NCBI GenBank assembly: GCA_963764195.1
Contig: CAVXRG010000002.1
Coordinates: 62,001-126,000 of the forward strand
Reading direction: 5' to 3'
Length of the DNA stretch: 64,000 nt
Origin: JBDSSS01 sp963764195
GTDB lineage: Bacteria > Actinomycetota > Actinomycetes > Actinomycetales > Dermatophilaceae
Part shown: piece by piece, positions 50,197-60,224 of the stretch
Layout: each line of letters begins with the position of its first letter
Position numbering within the stretch: position 1 is the first letter of the stretch
Notes under the pieces: generated by a model
What the model saw: only the letters and a program-made list of their open reading frames with translations
Told to the model about the DNA's origin: nothing
Databases searched by the model: none
Translations under genes and position numbers: made by a program

Positions 50197-52491
50197 CTAC
50201 CTCGTGGCCGAGACGGTGGGGGCGGGGGCGGCCGGGGTCGTCGGTCTGGCGTTGGGCTTCGTCTTCGTCGGCTTCGGTTTCGGTTTCGGGACGGTCGGCG
50301 TCGGCGCGGGTTTCGTCGTCGCGGGTTTCGTCGTCGTCGGGGCGGGCGGCTGGGTCGTCGTCGGGGCCGGCGGCTGCGTCGTGGTCGGCGCCGGCGGCTG
50401 GGTCGTCGTCGGAGCCTGGGTCGTCGTCGTCGGGGCGCTCGAGGTCGACGGTGCCTGCGAGGTCTGCTGGGTGACCGGAGGCGGGCTGTAGGTCGAGGTC
50501 GGGCGGACGTTGACCTTGTCGTCGCCCACCCCGACGCGCTTGGGGAACTGCTCGATCTTCACCCCGTCGAGGGCGACCTTCATGAAGTCGTAGAAGACGT
50601 CGGCCGGGACCGTGCCGCCGGTGAGGTTGGTGTCCTCGGCATTGGTCAGCGTGAGCGGGTTGCCCTGGGCGTCCGGCTTGTACATCCCGACCGACACAGT
50701 CAGCTGGGGCACGAAGCCGGTGAACCAGATCGACTTCGCGAAGGACGAGGTCCCCGTCTTGCCGGCGACGGGTCGGCCGAGGCGCTGGAGCTTCGTGGCC
50801 GTGCCGCCGTCCTTGACGGTGTAGGTCATCGCATCGGTGACGTCGGCGGTCACGTCGGTGTCAAAGGCCCGTTTCGGCGCCGGCTGCGCGTCGTAGACGT
50901 AGGAGCTCGTCGTCGAGGTGACCTTCGTGATGAGGTAGGCCTTGGCCCGCTCGCCCTGGCCGGCGATCGTCGAGTAGGCGGTGGCCATGTCGATGACGTG
51001 CGGGGAGGCGCTGCCCAGGACGTTGGTCAGGCTCGTGTCGAGCCCGGGGGTCGTGATCGGGATGCCGGCGTCGATGGCGGCCTGGCGTGTCCTCGCCGGG
51101 GTGATCCGGTCGTTGAGGTTGACGAAGGCCGTGTTGATCGAGCGACCGATCATCCGGGTCATGTCGACCTGGCCGTAGGACCGTCCGCCGAAGTTCGTCA
51201 CCGTCTGGCCGCTGATGTCCTGGGGCGAGTCGCCGTTGAACTTCGTCTTCGTCGAGATGCCCTCACGGACCGCGGCGAGCACCGCGAAGGGCTTGAAGTT
51301 CGACGCGCCCTGCAGGATCGCCTGGGTCGCGGTGTTGAGCTGGGACTTGCCGTAGTCGGCGCCGCCGTACATCGCGCGGACCGCACCGTCGCCGGGGACC
51401 ATCGCGACGAGGCCGCCGGTCACCTTGTCGGGCAGGTTGTCCTTCATCGCCTTGACGGCGGCCGCCTGGGACTTCTGGTCGATCGTCGTCGTGATCCGCA
51501 GGCCGCCCTTCTCGATGTCGGCCTCGGTGAGACCGGTCGAGAGCAGATCGGTCTTCACGGCGGCGGTGATGTAGCCGGTCGAGCCGGACGAGAAGTTGTT
51601 GCCCTTGAAGGCGCGGATCGTCGGCAGCTCGGTGTACTTCGCCCGCTCGGCAGCCGTGAGCCACCCCTGCGAGACCATGCCGTCGAGGACGTAGGCGTAG
51701 CGCTTCTCGAGGTTCGCCTTCGCATCGGCTCCGCGGGAGGGGTCGTAGAGGCTGGGGGCGTTGATGACCGAGGCGAGGACGGCACCCTCGGGCACGGTGA
51801 GCTTCGAGACGTCCTTGTTGAAGTAGGCCCGGGCCGCGCTCTGGATGCCGTAGGCACCGCGTCCGTAGTAGATCGTGTTGAGGTAGTCCTCGAGGATCTG
51901 GTCCTTGCCGTACTGCCCGTCGATCTTGACCGCGAGGATGATCTCCTTGGCCTTGCGGGTCAGGGTGCGGTCCTGGCTGAGGAAGTAGTTCTTGACGTAC
52001 TGCTGGGTGATCGTCGAGCCGCCGACCTGCGCCTCCCCGGTGACGCTCGTCTTCACCGCGCGCAGGATGCCGCTGACCGAGATGCCGTTGTTGTCGTAGA
52101 AGCTGCGGTCCTCGGCGGCGAGGTGGGCCTGCTGCACCGCCTTGGGCACCTTGCTCAGCGGGACCGACTCCCGGTTGCCGTCCGCGACGGCGATCCGGTC
52201 GAGCTCGGTCTTGCCGTCGGCGTAGTAGACGATCGAGACCTGGGTGTTGACCATCTCGTTCGGCTTGGGGATGTCGGTGCGGACGTAGGCAACGGCCACA
52301 CCTGCTGCACCGAGGACGAGCAGCACGAGCCCGGCGAGAGAGCCCCACTTGAGGATGCCGACGACGGCCCGCTTCCAGCCGGTGCGGCGACCGGATCCTC
52401 CGGACCCGCTACTCGAGCCGGTGGTCTTCGCCTGCTTCCCGCTCTGGGCAGGCCGACCTTCACGCCTGCCCTCTCGACTGCTCTGGGTCAC
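50197..52491 (-). CDS. Class A penicillin-binding protein (transglycosylase/transpeptidase)
   Basis: A 764-residue bifunctional PBP. A basic cytoplasmic tail, one TM helix (about residues 44-68), then the GT51 domain with AAEDRSFYDNNGI and GGSTITQQYVKNYFLS. The transpeptidase domain shows the SxxK as GASNFKPF, SxN as RSINTAF and KTG as AGKTGTS. It polymerises and crosslinks peptidoglycan. The C-terminus is a Thr/Pro-rich low-complexity tail with repeats of APTTTQPP. GTG 52491 is the natural start (TQSSREGRREGR). Confidence 0.94.
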   Translation of the reverse strand: MTQSSREGRREGRPAQSGKQAKTTGSSSGSGGSGRRTGWKRAVVGILKWGSLAGLVLLVLGAAGVAVAYVRTDIPKPNEMVNTQVSIVYYADGKTELDRIAVADGNRESVPLSKVPKAVQQAHLAAEDRSFYDNNGISVSGILRAVKTSVTGEAQVGGSTITQQYVKNYFLSQDRTLTRKAKEIILAVKIDGQYGKDQILEDYLNTIYYGRGAYGIQSAARAYFNKDVSKLTVPEGAVLASVINAPSLYDPSRGADAKANLEKRYAYVLDGMVSQGWLTAAERAKYTELPTIRAFKGNNFSSGSTGYITAAVKTDLLSTGLTEADIEKGGLRITTTIDQKSQAAAVKAMKDNLPDKVTGGLVAMVPGDGAVRAMYGGADYGKSQLNTATQAILQGASNFKPFAVLAAVREGISTKTKFNGDSPQDISGQTVTNFGGRSYGQVDMTRMIGRSINTAFVNLNDRITPARTRQAAIDAGIPITTPGLDTSLTNVLGSASPHVIDMATAYSTIAGQGERAKAYLITKVTSTTSSYVYDAQPAPKRAFDTDVTADVTDAMTYTVKDGGTATKLQRLGRPVAGKTGTSSFAKSIWFTGFVPQLTVSVGMYKPDAQGNPLTLTNAEDTNLTGGTVPADVFYDFMKVALDGVKIEQFPKRVGVGDDKVNVRPTSTYSPPPVTQQTSQAPSTSSAPTTTTQAPTTTQPPAPTTTQPPAPTTTQPPAPTTTKPATTKPAPTPTVPKPKPKPTKTKPNARPTTPAAPAPTVSATR

Positions 52492-52615
52492 TGCATCACT
52501 TTCCGTCGGTACGGGTCGTGGTGGGGCCACGAGCCGTGCATCAGTATGACCGCAGAGCGGTACGAGGCCGTAACGATCCGGCCCCAGTCGCGAGTTCCAT
52601 ACCCCGCAGGGCATG

Positions 52616-52658
52616 ACCGCGCTGCACACCCGTGGAGGGGACGAGTGTGCAGCGCGGT
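52616..52658 (-). terminator. Terminator at the end of the copper-oxidase operon
   Basis: A perfect 14-bp stem (accgcgctgcacac at 52616-52629 with gtgtgcagcgcggt at 52645-52658) and 15-nt loop, 20 bp after the subtilase stop. It separates the operon from the PBP gene. Confidence 0.82.
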
Positions 52659-52677
52659 GGGGCGGGCCGGTGGACGG

Positions 52678-54696
52678 TCAGGTGATCGTCAGCTGCAGGA
52701 CCACCTGACGGGTCACGGCGCCGGAGGTCGCGGTGACGACGACCTGGTGGGTCCCCTTCGGCGACCTCGAGGTCGTCGAGATGTGCAGCACGGCGTTACC
52801 CGGTGCCCGGAACTTGCGGGTCGACCAGGACGCCGAGGTGCGGGACGGGACACCGGACTTGTTGAGCACGACCAGCGCGTTGAACCCCCCGGTGGCGCCC
52901 ACCGACACGGTCACGTCGGCCGAGGAACCTCGAGCGATCGAGATCGCCGAGGGGGACAGCGCGACGGAGAAGTCCGCCGGGGCCGCGGTCACCGTCAGGG
53001 TGGCCGCGACCGTCCGGGTCAGGGACCCGCTCGTGGCGGTGATCGTGAAGGGGTAGCTTCCCGCGGGCGTCGTGCTCGACGTCGTCAGGGTCAGCGACGA
53101 TCCCCAGGCCCCTGACCCGAGGGACGCCGGCGCGAAGGTCGCGGTCGCACCGGGCGCGCTCAACCCGGTCACCGACAGGGACGTGGCGCCGTCGAAGCCG
53201 TTCTGCGGGGCCAGCTGCACGGCATACGTCGCGGAGCCGCCGCTCTGGACGCTCGCCGCGCCCGGGCTCGCCGTGAGCGAGAAGTCCGGCGCGGGAGCCG
53301 GGGGCGGCGAGGCCGGCAGGGTGAGCTGCGCCGCCCGGACGTCGATGCGTCCGTGCCCGGTGCGCTCGTCGACCCCCACGACGCCGACGTCGACGGCGGT
53401 GTCGGACAGGAGGGCTGCCTGCTGGTCCGCGGTGAGACCGGGTGTCGCGCCGAGCAGCAGCGCGAGGGACCCCGCGACGCTCGGGGTGGCGAGCGAGGTG
53501 CCGCTGGCGGTCTGGTAGCCGCCCCAGCGGTCGTCGGTCCAGATCGAGACCCCGGGGGCGACGACGTCGGGGAAGGCCCTGGTGCGTCCACCGCAGGTCG
53601 AGGGCCCGGCGCTGCCCGAGGCGTAGGGCCGGTCGAGGCCGTCGACCGCGCCGACGGCGAAGGACTCGGGGTAGTTGGCCGGGCTCGCGCTCGTCGACGC
53701 GCCGGGCCCGAAGTTGCCGGCCGCGAAGATCGGCAGGATCCCTGCTTCCCGCAGCGCGTGGACGTCGGGCGCGAAGGTGAGGTCGCACGTGGGGCCGGCC
53801 CCGATCGTCCAGGACCCGTTGACGACCTGCGGCGCGTCGAGCGTCGCGGGGTCGCCGTCGGGGTCGAGGACCCACTGGAAGGCCTGGTGGACGGCCGTCA
53901 CGCTCGATGCGCCCCGGTCGTCGAAGATCCGCGCGGCGATCCATTTCGCGCCGGGCGCGACGCCGATCGAGGAGCCGCCGGCGTCGCCACCGACGATGAC
54001 GCCCATGGTTCCGGTCCCGTGCCCGGTGAGGTCGGCGGGCGTGGAGTGCTGGCCGTAGGGGTCGAACCAGCTGTTCGTGCCACCACGCCACCGGCCCGAC
54101 AGGTCGGGGTGGGTGGCGTCGACACCACTGTCGAGGGTAGCGACGACGACCCCGGTCCCGGTGAAGCCATCGGCCCAGACCTCGGGGGCCCGCACCTGGG
54201 AGAGGTTCGCCTCGCTCGGGCTGCTCGCCGGGACGATGGTGATCGCGTCGGGAACGACGCTCTCCACGTCGGCCCGCCGCGTCAGCTCGGCGATGGCGTC
54301 GGGGGTGGCCGTGACCGAGACGGCGTTGGCACTCCAGAGCGGAACGGTCGTGGCGATCTTGCCCTTCGCCGCGAGCACGGCCAGCCGGGCTCGGAGGGGC
54401 TTCTGGGACGCCGCCGCGTGGGCGCGGAGGCGGTTCTCCACAGCACGTAGCCGGGCGGCCCGGTTGCCCTTGGGCAGGGTGGAGAGGTCGGCCCGGCCGC
54501 GGAGAGTGACGACGACCGTCGTCATGCCCGCAGGGGCGGCGGCCGCCCGGGCACGGGCCCAGGGCGGCGCGCCGGCAGGAGATCCCACGGCCGGGGCGGC
54601 GACCCCGGTCAGGGCGGCGACGGCGAGCGCCGTCACCGCGGTGAGGACACGGGCGCGGCCGTTCGCCGGCCCGTCGTGCCGACCTTGTGTGCTCAT
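52678..54696 (-). CDS. Secreted S8 (subtilisin-like) serine protease
   Basis: A 672-residue exported protease. A signal peptide (VLTAVTALAVAALTGVAAPAVG) and an inhibitor-like propeptide (about 55-150) precede the catalytic domain: VVVATLDSGVDATHPDL (Asp), DLTGHGTGTMGVI (His) and ASGTSLATPSVAGSLALLL (Ser), with GNFG near the oxyanion Asn. Two beta-sandwich-like C-terminal modules (about 465-560 and 565-672) end the protein. It is the last gene of the operon, overlapping CopC-CopD by ATGA, and may process operon products. Confidence 0.94.
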   Translation of the reverse strand: MSTQGRHDGPANGRARVLTAVTALAVAALTGVAAPAVGSPAGAPPWARARAAAAPAGMTTVVVTLRGRADLSTLPKGNRAARLRAVENRLRAHAAASQKPLRARLAVLAAKGKIATTVPLWSANAVSVTATPDAIAELTRRADVESVVPDAITIVPASSPSEANLSQVRAPEVWADGFTGTGVVVATLDSGVDATHPDLSGRWRGGTNSWFDPYGQHSTPADLTGHGTGTMGVIVGGDAGGSSIGVAPGAKWIAARIFDDRGASSVTAVHQAFQWVLDPDGDPATLDAPQVVNGSWTIGAGPTCDLTFAPDVHALREAGILPIFAAGNFGPGASTSASPANYPESFAVGAVDGLDRPYASGSAGPSTCGGRTRAFPDVVAPGVSIWTDDRWGGYQTASGTSLATPSVAGSLALLLGATPGLTADQQAALLSDTAVDVGVVGVDERTGHGRIDVRAAQLTLPASPPPAPAPDFSLTASPGAASVQSGGSATYAVQLAPQNGFDGATSLSVTGLSAPGATATFAPASLGSGAWGSSLTLTTSSTTPAGSYPFTITATSGSLTRTVAATLTVTAAPADFSVALSPSAISIARGSSADVTVSVGATGGFNALVVLNKSGVPSRTSASWSTRKFRAPGNAVLHISTTSRSPKGTHQVVVTATSGAVTRQVVLQLTIT

Positions 54697-56600
54697 CTGC
54701 GTGCCCCGTCCAGTGTGCGGTCCGTCGTGTGGTCTGTGTCGCGGTGGTGGTCTGCGTCAGGCAAGGCGTCGGGCCCGAGCGGCTCGGGTCGACCGGTCTC
54801 ATCTCGTCGTCGGCGCAGCACGAGGAGGGCTCCGCCGAGGGCGAGGAGCAGCAGGACCGCGAGGGTGGTGGTCCCGACCTGGAATCCGCGCCCGGCGGCA
54901 TACGGGTCGGCCGGGCGGTGCCAGGAGAAGGGCGCGACGACGTCGGGAGCGCTGGCGCGGCGCAGCACCACGTCGACACGCCAGACGTCACCCGCCGGCT
55001 CGGCGGTGACACCCTCCCAGTGACCCGGCTCGACGGCATCGAGCGGGACGTCGCGGGTGCCGGTGCCGGCCGCGGGGAGCGTGACGAGGGCCGTCTCGAT
55101 CGGGCCGGGGTCGGGCCGGGTCACCGAGGCGGCGCGCACGACGAGCCGGGTGCGACCGGGGGCGTCGTCGAGGGCCTCGAAGGTGACGAAGGTCCCGTCG
55201 AGGGTCTCGGCGAGCCGGTTCGGGACCGCGTTCGCCGCCGCGACGACCTCCTTGGTCGTGGGCACGCTCGTCATGACGGCGGCGAGACCGACGGCAGCGA
55301 CGAGCACCATCGCCTCGAGGGCGGTCGTCGAGGTGAAGGGCCGGCGACGGGGGCGCCAGCTCGCACCCCGACCGATCCGCCGACCGACCCGGCTCGCGAG
55401 ACGGTCGTTGACGACGAGGGTGTGGTAGCCCGCGAGCCCGAGGGCGATCGCGACGAGCACGACCTTGCCGAGCAGCGCGAGCCCGTAGGCCGACGCCGTC
55501 AGGGAGTCGGGTCCGTCGACGTGCCGGCCGGCCTCGTAGAGGCCGCTCGCGGCGAGCAGCACGGTCGAGCCGGCCGCCCGCGGGCTGAAGGAGCGCCAGG
55601 CGGTGCCGATGGCGAGGGCCTGGCGACGGGGGCCACGGCGCATGACGGGCCAGAGCCCGATGACGAGCAGCGCCAGGCCTCCGACCCAGACGCCGGCCGA
55701 GACGAGGTGGGCGGCGGCGGCCACCACCGTGACGACGACCGCGGAGTCGACGGTGACGGCGTGCCCGGCCAACGCGTCGAGCAGGGCGACGGTGAGCAGG
55801 ACCGCCCACGCGAGGCGCCGACGCCTCGGCGCGATCCGACCGTCCCAGTGCTGCGAGAGCAGGACGACGCCGGCGACGAGGGCGGCCTCGCGAGCCAGCC
55901 AGGTCAGGCCCCAGGGGCTGCCGAGGAGCACCTCCCGGGTCGCATCGAGCCAGTCGCCCGTCGAGGCTCCCGCCACGTGGGTCGCGAGCAGCGGTGTCAG
56001 CGCCCCGGTCACGGCGGCCACGCCGAGCCCGGCCGCGCCGACGCGACGCACCCGACGACGGGAGGCGAGCCACTCGGGCCCGAGCGAGCCGAGGACCCGG
56101 CCGGAGATCGCGAGCAACCCGATACCGAGCAGGATGCCGCCGAGGTCCAGCCAGCGGCTGGTCACGGTGGGGATCGGGGGCAGGTCCGCACTCCCCGTCG
56201 GCACGCCGTCGGGCCGGAAGCCGACCCCGAAGACGATGGCCCCCCGGGTGGTGTGACCGTCATCGGTGGAGAAGAGGGTGTAGTCGAGCCGGTAGCTGCC
56301 GCGCTCGAGCGGTGCCGTGGTGAGCCGGGCCACCCGGCGGGAGGGGTCGAGGGCCAGGGTGACCGGCACGTCGACCGGCGTCGGTGAGGTCGCCCGCAGC
56401 TCGATCGTGCTGCCGTCTGCCGACACCGCCTCGGAGAGCCACAGCGTCAGCTCGGTCCGCCCCACCGCGACCATCCCGCCGTTGGGCGGGTCTGACCGGG
56501 GGACGTAGCTGTGCGCGAGGGCCGGCGCGGCGCCACCGATGAGGCCGAGCAGCACCAGCACCAGGGCCGCCAGCAGGCCGGAGCGTCGCCGGGCGGTCAT
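54693..56600 (-). CDS. CopC-CopD fusion copper-resistance protein
   Basis: A 635-residue membrane protein. A signal peptide ends at PALAHSYV, leaving an N-terminal His typical of CopC copper sites; the CopC domain (about 30-125) has RSDPPNGG, LTLWLSEAVSADGS and FSTDDGHTTRGAIVFGV. A CopD domain of about eight helices follows (ISGRVLGS, HLVSAGVWVGGLALLVIG, YHTLVVNDRLAS). A further extracellular region and a C-terminal helix complete it. Such proteins take up or handle copper. It is coupled (ATGA) to the subtilase downstream and to the small protein upstream. Confidence 0.92.
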   Translation of the reverse strand: MTARRRSGLLAALVLVLLGLIGGAAPALAHSYVPRSDPPNGGMVAVGRTELTLWLSEAVSADGSTIELRATSPTPVDVPVTLALDPSRRVARLTTAPLERGSYRLDYTLFSTDDGHTTRGAIVFGVGFRPDGVPTGSADLPPIPTVTSRWLDLGGILLGIGLLAISGRVLGSLGPEWLASRRRVRRVGAAGLGVAAVTGALTPLLATHVAGASTGDWLDATREVLLGSPWGLTWLAREAALVAGVVLLSQHWDGRIAPRRRRLAWAVLLTVALLDALAGHAVTVDSAVVVTVVAAAAHLVSAGVWVGGLALLVIGLWPVMRRGPRRQALAIGTAWRSFSPRAAGSTVLLAASGLYEAGRHVDGPDSLTASAYGLALLGKVVLVAIALGLAGYHTLVVNDRLASRVGRRIGRGASWRPRRRPFTSTTALEAMVLVAAVGLAAVMTSVPTTKEVVAAANAVPNRLAETLDGTFVTFEALDDAPGRTRLVVRAASVTRPDPGPIETALVTLPAAGTGTRDVPLDAVEPGHWEGVTAEPAGDVWRVDVVLRRASAPDVVAPFSWHRPADPYAAGRGFQVGTTTLAVLLLLALGGALLVLRRRRDETGRPEPLGPDALPDADHHRDTDHTTDRTLDGARR

Positions 56601-57106
56601 TGCTGGGCCACCAGGTGCTCGATGCGCGCGTCGCCGATGACGACCGTCAGCTTCGTCCCGTCGTGCACCGCGTCGTGGGCGTTGGGCAGCATGAAGAAGT
56701 AGGTGCCCCCGAGGTTGACGTCCGAGCCGTGCTTGTGCGGACGGGAGGAGAGCACGATCGTCTCGCCCGTGTCCTCGACGACGAGGATCGGCCGCAGCTT
56801 CGGGTCGTCGAGCAGGTTCGAGGCCTTGTCGGGGTCGACGACCTGGTAGCGGAACTGGATCATGCCGCCCTGGGCGACGAGGCCCAGCAGGGTGATCCGG
56901 ATGCCGGCCCGGTCGGCCATCCCCTGGACGTCGACGAGCTGGGTGTTGTCACGGACGTCGTCGGGGTGGCTGGTCGCGACCTTGACGCCGAAGCCGAGGC
57001 CGGCGACCAGCATGAGCGCGATGACGACGACCGCAGGCCACCGGCGGCGCGGGGGCCGACGGGGGGTGGCCTCTTCGCGAGGCGCGGTGAGCGTTCCTGC
57101 GGTCAT
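56597..57106 (-). CDS. Membrane-anchored protein of unknown function
   Basis: A 169-residue protein with a basic N-terminus, one TM helix (WPAVVVIALMLVAGLGFGV) and an extracellular domain with VQGMADRAGIRITLLGLVAQGG, VLSSRPHKHGSDVNLGG and YFFMLPNAHDAVH. The ribosome binding site AAGGAG (57115-57120) is 8 nt from ATG 57106 but only 2 nt from ATG 57112, so 57106 is the start. Stop overlaps CopC-CopD (ATGA). Position suggests a copper-linked or oxidase accessory role; no family recognised. Confidence 0.75.
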   Translation of the reverse strand: MTAGTLTAPREEATPRRPPRRRWPAVVVIALMLVAGLGFGVKVATSHPDDVRDNTQLVDVQGMADRAGIRITLLGLVAQGGMIQFRYQVVDPDKASNLLDDPKLRPILVVEDTGETIVLSSRPHKHGSDVNLGGTYFFMLPNAHDAVHDGTKLTVVIGDARIEHLVAQQ

Positions 57107-57120
57107 CGTCATCGCTCCTT

Positions 57121-57167
57121 ACGGTGACCAGCCCACCGTCGGGGGGGGTTGGTGGGTCGGTCACCGT
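57121..57167 (-). promoter_or_regulatory. C8-loop hairpin next to a ribosome binding site
   Basis: On the minus strand, ACGGTGACC (57159-57167) pairs with GGTCACCGT (57121-57129), extended inwards by ACCCACC/GGTGGGC-type pairs, and the loop contains eight consecutive C. The hairpin ends immediately before AAGGAG of the 56597-57106 gene. It could mask or stabilise the site, or process the operon mRNA. Confidence 0.6.
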
Positions 57168-57175
57168 GGTCGGGG

Positions 57176-57199
57176 GTGGGGCGCCCTGGGGCGCCCCAC
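57176..57199 (-). terminator. Intercistronic hairpin
   Basis: A perfect 10-bp GC stem, gtggggcgcc with ggcgccccac, 4-nt loop, 15 bp past the end of the VDGF-repeat reading frame. With the adjacent C8-loop hairpin it may attenuate the downstream part of the operon. No U-run. Confidence 0.6.
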
Positions 57200-57214
57200 G
57201 GGTTGGTGGTCGGG

Positions 57215-60207
57215 TCAGGGGATGTCGATGGCGTCGACGTCGAGGGAGTTGTTGTTACCGAGCCCATGCGTCGAGCCGTCGAACCAGTAGCTCCAGGTGC
57301 CGTTCGTCCGCCGGATGACGTCCTCGTCCTGGACGGCGCCCAGGCCGGTCACCGTCCGGGTCTGGTTGTCCGAGAAGGAGAAGAGCCAGTCGCCCGCTCC
57401 CGCCCAGACGAACCCGTCGACGTTGGCGTTGGCCGGGATCCCGATCGTCGTGGCGTCGACCACCCGCGCGTAGGTGCTCCCGCCGGACCAGCGGTAGATG
57501 TCCGAGTCGTCACCGGCTCCGGTCAGCGCCCGGAGGTGCCGTGTTGTTGGTCGAGAGCGAGAAGTAGAGGACCCCGCCCTTGACGCTCATCGCGTCGACG
57601 TTTGCCGTCACGCCGTGGGCGCTGCCGTCGTAGAACACCGCCAGGCGGTGTCGTTCCAGTACACGACGTCCTCGTCGTTGACGCTGAGGCTAGCCGTTGT
57701 GCACGTGTGATCGACCGGTTGAACGAGATGTAGAAGTGCGTGGCATCCACCCGGCTGAAGCCGTCGACGTTCGCGTTGTTGGGCACCCGGTAGGGCGCTG
57801 CCGACAGGTCCATCGTCCGGCTGTAGGTCGCGCCGTTCCAGTTGTAGACGTCGGCGTTGTTCGCCGTCCCCGTGACACCGGGCGGGTTGACGCCGCCGGT
57901 CGTGGAGAACCAGAGCGGGTGGGTGACGACGAGCGGCTTCGCGACGAGCGTCGTGTTGCCGAGGGTGTCCCTGGCCCGCACCGTGACCGTGGCGGTTCCC
58001 TCACCGAGCCCGCTCACGTTCACGGTCGCCGAGAAGGCGCCCGAGGCGTTGGGCGTGAGGCTGGTGCCCTGGCCCACTCCCGGGTCGGTCCCGATGAACC
58101 ACTCCGCCGAAGCGACCGCGGTGAGGGCGTCCGTCACGGTGCCGCTGAGGGTCACCGTGGCGGCGCCGTTCGTCGGGCTCGGGCTGACCGTCGCGGTGAC
58201 GGCCGGGCCGGCCCGATCGACGACGAGGACGGTCGTCGCCGCGGGACCCCAGTTGCCAGCGGCGTCGCGGCCACGGACGTAGAGCGTGTGGTTGCCCTGC
58301 GTCATGACTCGGACGGTGGCGAGCGGGATGTCGGTGTAGACGTTCTCCGTCGCGGCGTTGAACGCCCCGTCGGCCGCCTCGAGCGGTATGCCGGTGCCGA
58401 CCGCCCCGAGGGTGTCGACGAAGGCCTCACCGCGGGCGATCGGGCTCGTCACGCCTGCTCCGGGCTGGTCGGTGAGGGCCGCCGAGAGACGGACGGCCGA
58501 GACGCCGCTGTTGACGGACACCGTGCCGTTGCTCGGGTTGGGGGTCACCGCCGGGCCTGCCGCCGTGGGCGCGGTCTTGTCGACGACGAGCTCGGCCGAG
58601 ACCCAGTCGCCCCAGTTGTCGGCGGAGTCCTGGCTGCGCACGTAGACGGTGCGGGCACCCTCCGCGAGGGTGGCCAGCTGGGTCTGGCTGATCGTGGCGT
58701 CGAGGCTGGCGATCGAGCCGCTGTTGCTCACGGTCAGGGCCGTTCCGGTGCTCGCCCCGGAGGCGAAGCTCCACTGGGCGGCCTTGATCGCGGACCCCCC
58801 GGAAGCCGTGTCGTCAGCCGTGGCGCTGATCGTCACGCTCGACCCCGCGGCCGCGTTGGTGCGGCCGGGTGTCAGGGTCAGGCCGGAGGTCGCCGGCCCG
58901 GTCGCGTCGGAGCCGGTGACGAGCACCGAGCTGAAGGGGCCCCAGTTGCCGGCGGCGTCCTTGCCGCGGACGTAGACGATGTGCTGGCCGCTCGAGACTC
59001 CGGGCAGGCCGCCGGCGGTGACCGTCTCCGACGGGGAGTCGAAGGCGCCGTCACCGGCGGTCATCGCCGTGGCCGTTCCACCGATGGCGTCGACGTAGTA
59101 CTCGGCGCCGGCGACCACGCCACCGCCGGTGGCGGTGTCGGCGACGGTCGCCGTGAGCGACCCCGCGAGCGCCACCGAGCGGGTGGCGGGTCCGGCGGTG
59201 TCGGCCGCGGGCGCCGTGCCCGTCCCGGTCACCTGGAGGAACGCGAGCATCCCTCCGGCCCCGGCCGTGTTGCCGTTGCGCAGCCCGAGGGCGGCGTCGT
59301 AGACGGCGAGCGTGCGGTCACCCACCGTCGCGGGGACGGTGACGATCGCGTCGGCGGTCTGCCCGGGGCCGAACGTCTCGGCGACGTAGCGGCGGGAGGT
59401 GTCGACGCCGCCGTTCTCCAGCTGGCTGCCCCCGAGGCCGACGACGCGCTGGTCTGCGCCGAGCACGGCCATCGAGTGGTAGCCCACTCCGGCATTGACG
59501 TAGCGGAGCAGGACCTTCTGGCCCGAGGAGGCCGGGATCGGCGCCGTGTTCGGGTGGGTCTTGCCGTTGATGAGGAAGTAGCGCGCCGCGTAGTTGCGCA
59601 TGTCGAAGGCCGCCGGGTTCGCGGCGTTGTTGAGAGCAGGGTCGATCTCGCTGAGGAGCATGACCTGCTCGGTGTCGAAGCCCGTCCTCGTGTCACCGTA
59701 GGCCTGGAGCGGGGCTCCAGCCGGCCGGACGACGAGGGCGCCGTAGAGGCCCATCGCGACCTGGTGCTGTGAGTTGGGGGTCAGACCCGCCTCGTAGAGG
59801 TAGGTCCCGGGTCGGCCGGCCGTGAAGGAGTAGGACTTCGTGCCGCCCGCCGGGGCGCCCGTGACGTCGGGGACCATCGTCTGGCCACCGACGGTCAGGG
59901 CCGTCGCCTCCGTGAGCGCGTTGTGCAGCGTGACGGTGACCGTGTCGCCCTCGGTGACCGTGAGGACCGGGCCGCCGGGGGCGGTCGGTGCCGGGCAGGC
60001 CGTCGCGGCGTCGGGCCGGCGGCAGTAGCCCCAGACCTTGACGGACGTCCCCCCGGTGGGCAGCGTCGTCGTCCCGGCCCCCGCGTCGAGGTGGATGTCC
60101 ACCTGCGCCGCGCTCGCCTCTCCCGCCGGGCCGAAGACCAGCCCGAGGGCCGTCAGGAGCCCGCCGGCCAGGAACGCGAGCCCCATGGTGTGTCGTCGAT
60201 TCGTCAT
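57215..60207 (-). pseudogene. Secreted cupredoxin/Ig/VDGF-repeat protein with frameshifts
   Basis: Starting at ATG 60207 a signal peptide (LAFLAGGLLTALGLVFGPAGEASA) leads to two cupredoxin-like domains (GTYLYEAGLTPNSQHQVAMGLYGALVV, QKVLLRYVNAGVGYHSMAV), several Ig-like modules with YVRGKDAAGNWGP, and then a VDGF repeat (NNADVYNWNG, VPNNANVDGFSRVDATHFYISF). The frame then breaks three times between about 57520 and 57725; the other frames complete the two repeats through SVNDEDVVYW, FYDGSAHG and DSDIYRWSG to VDAIDIP. The copper ligands of the first domain are missing. Either a decaying gene or sequencing errors. Confidence 0.72.
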
Positions 60208-60224
60208 CGCAATCCCCGCCTCTC

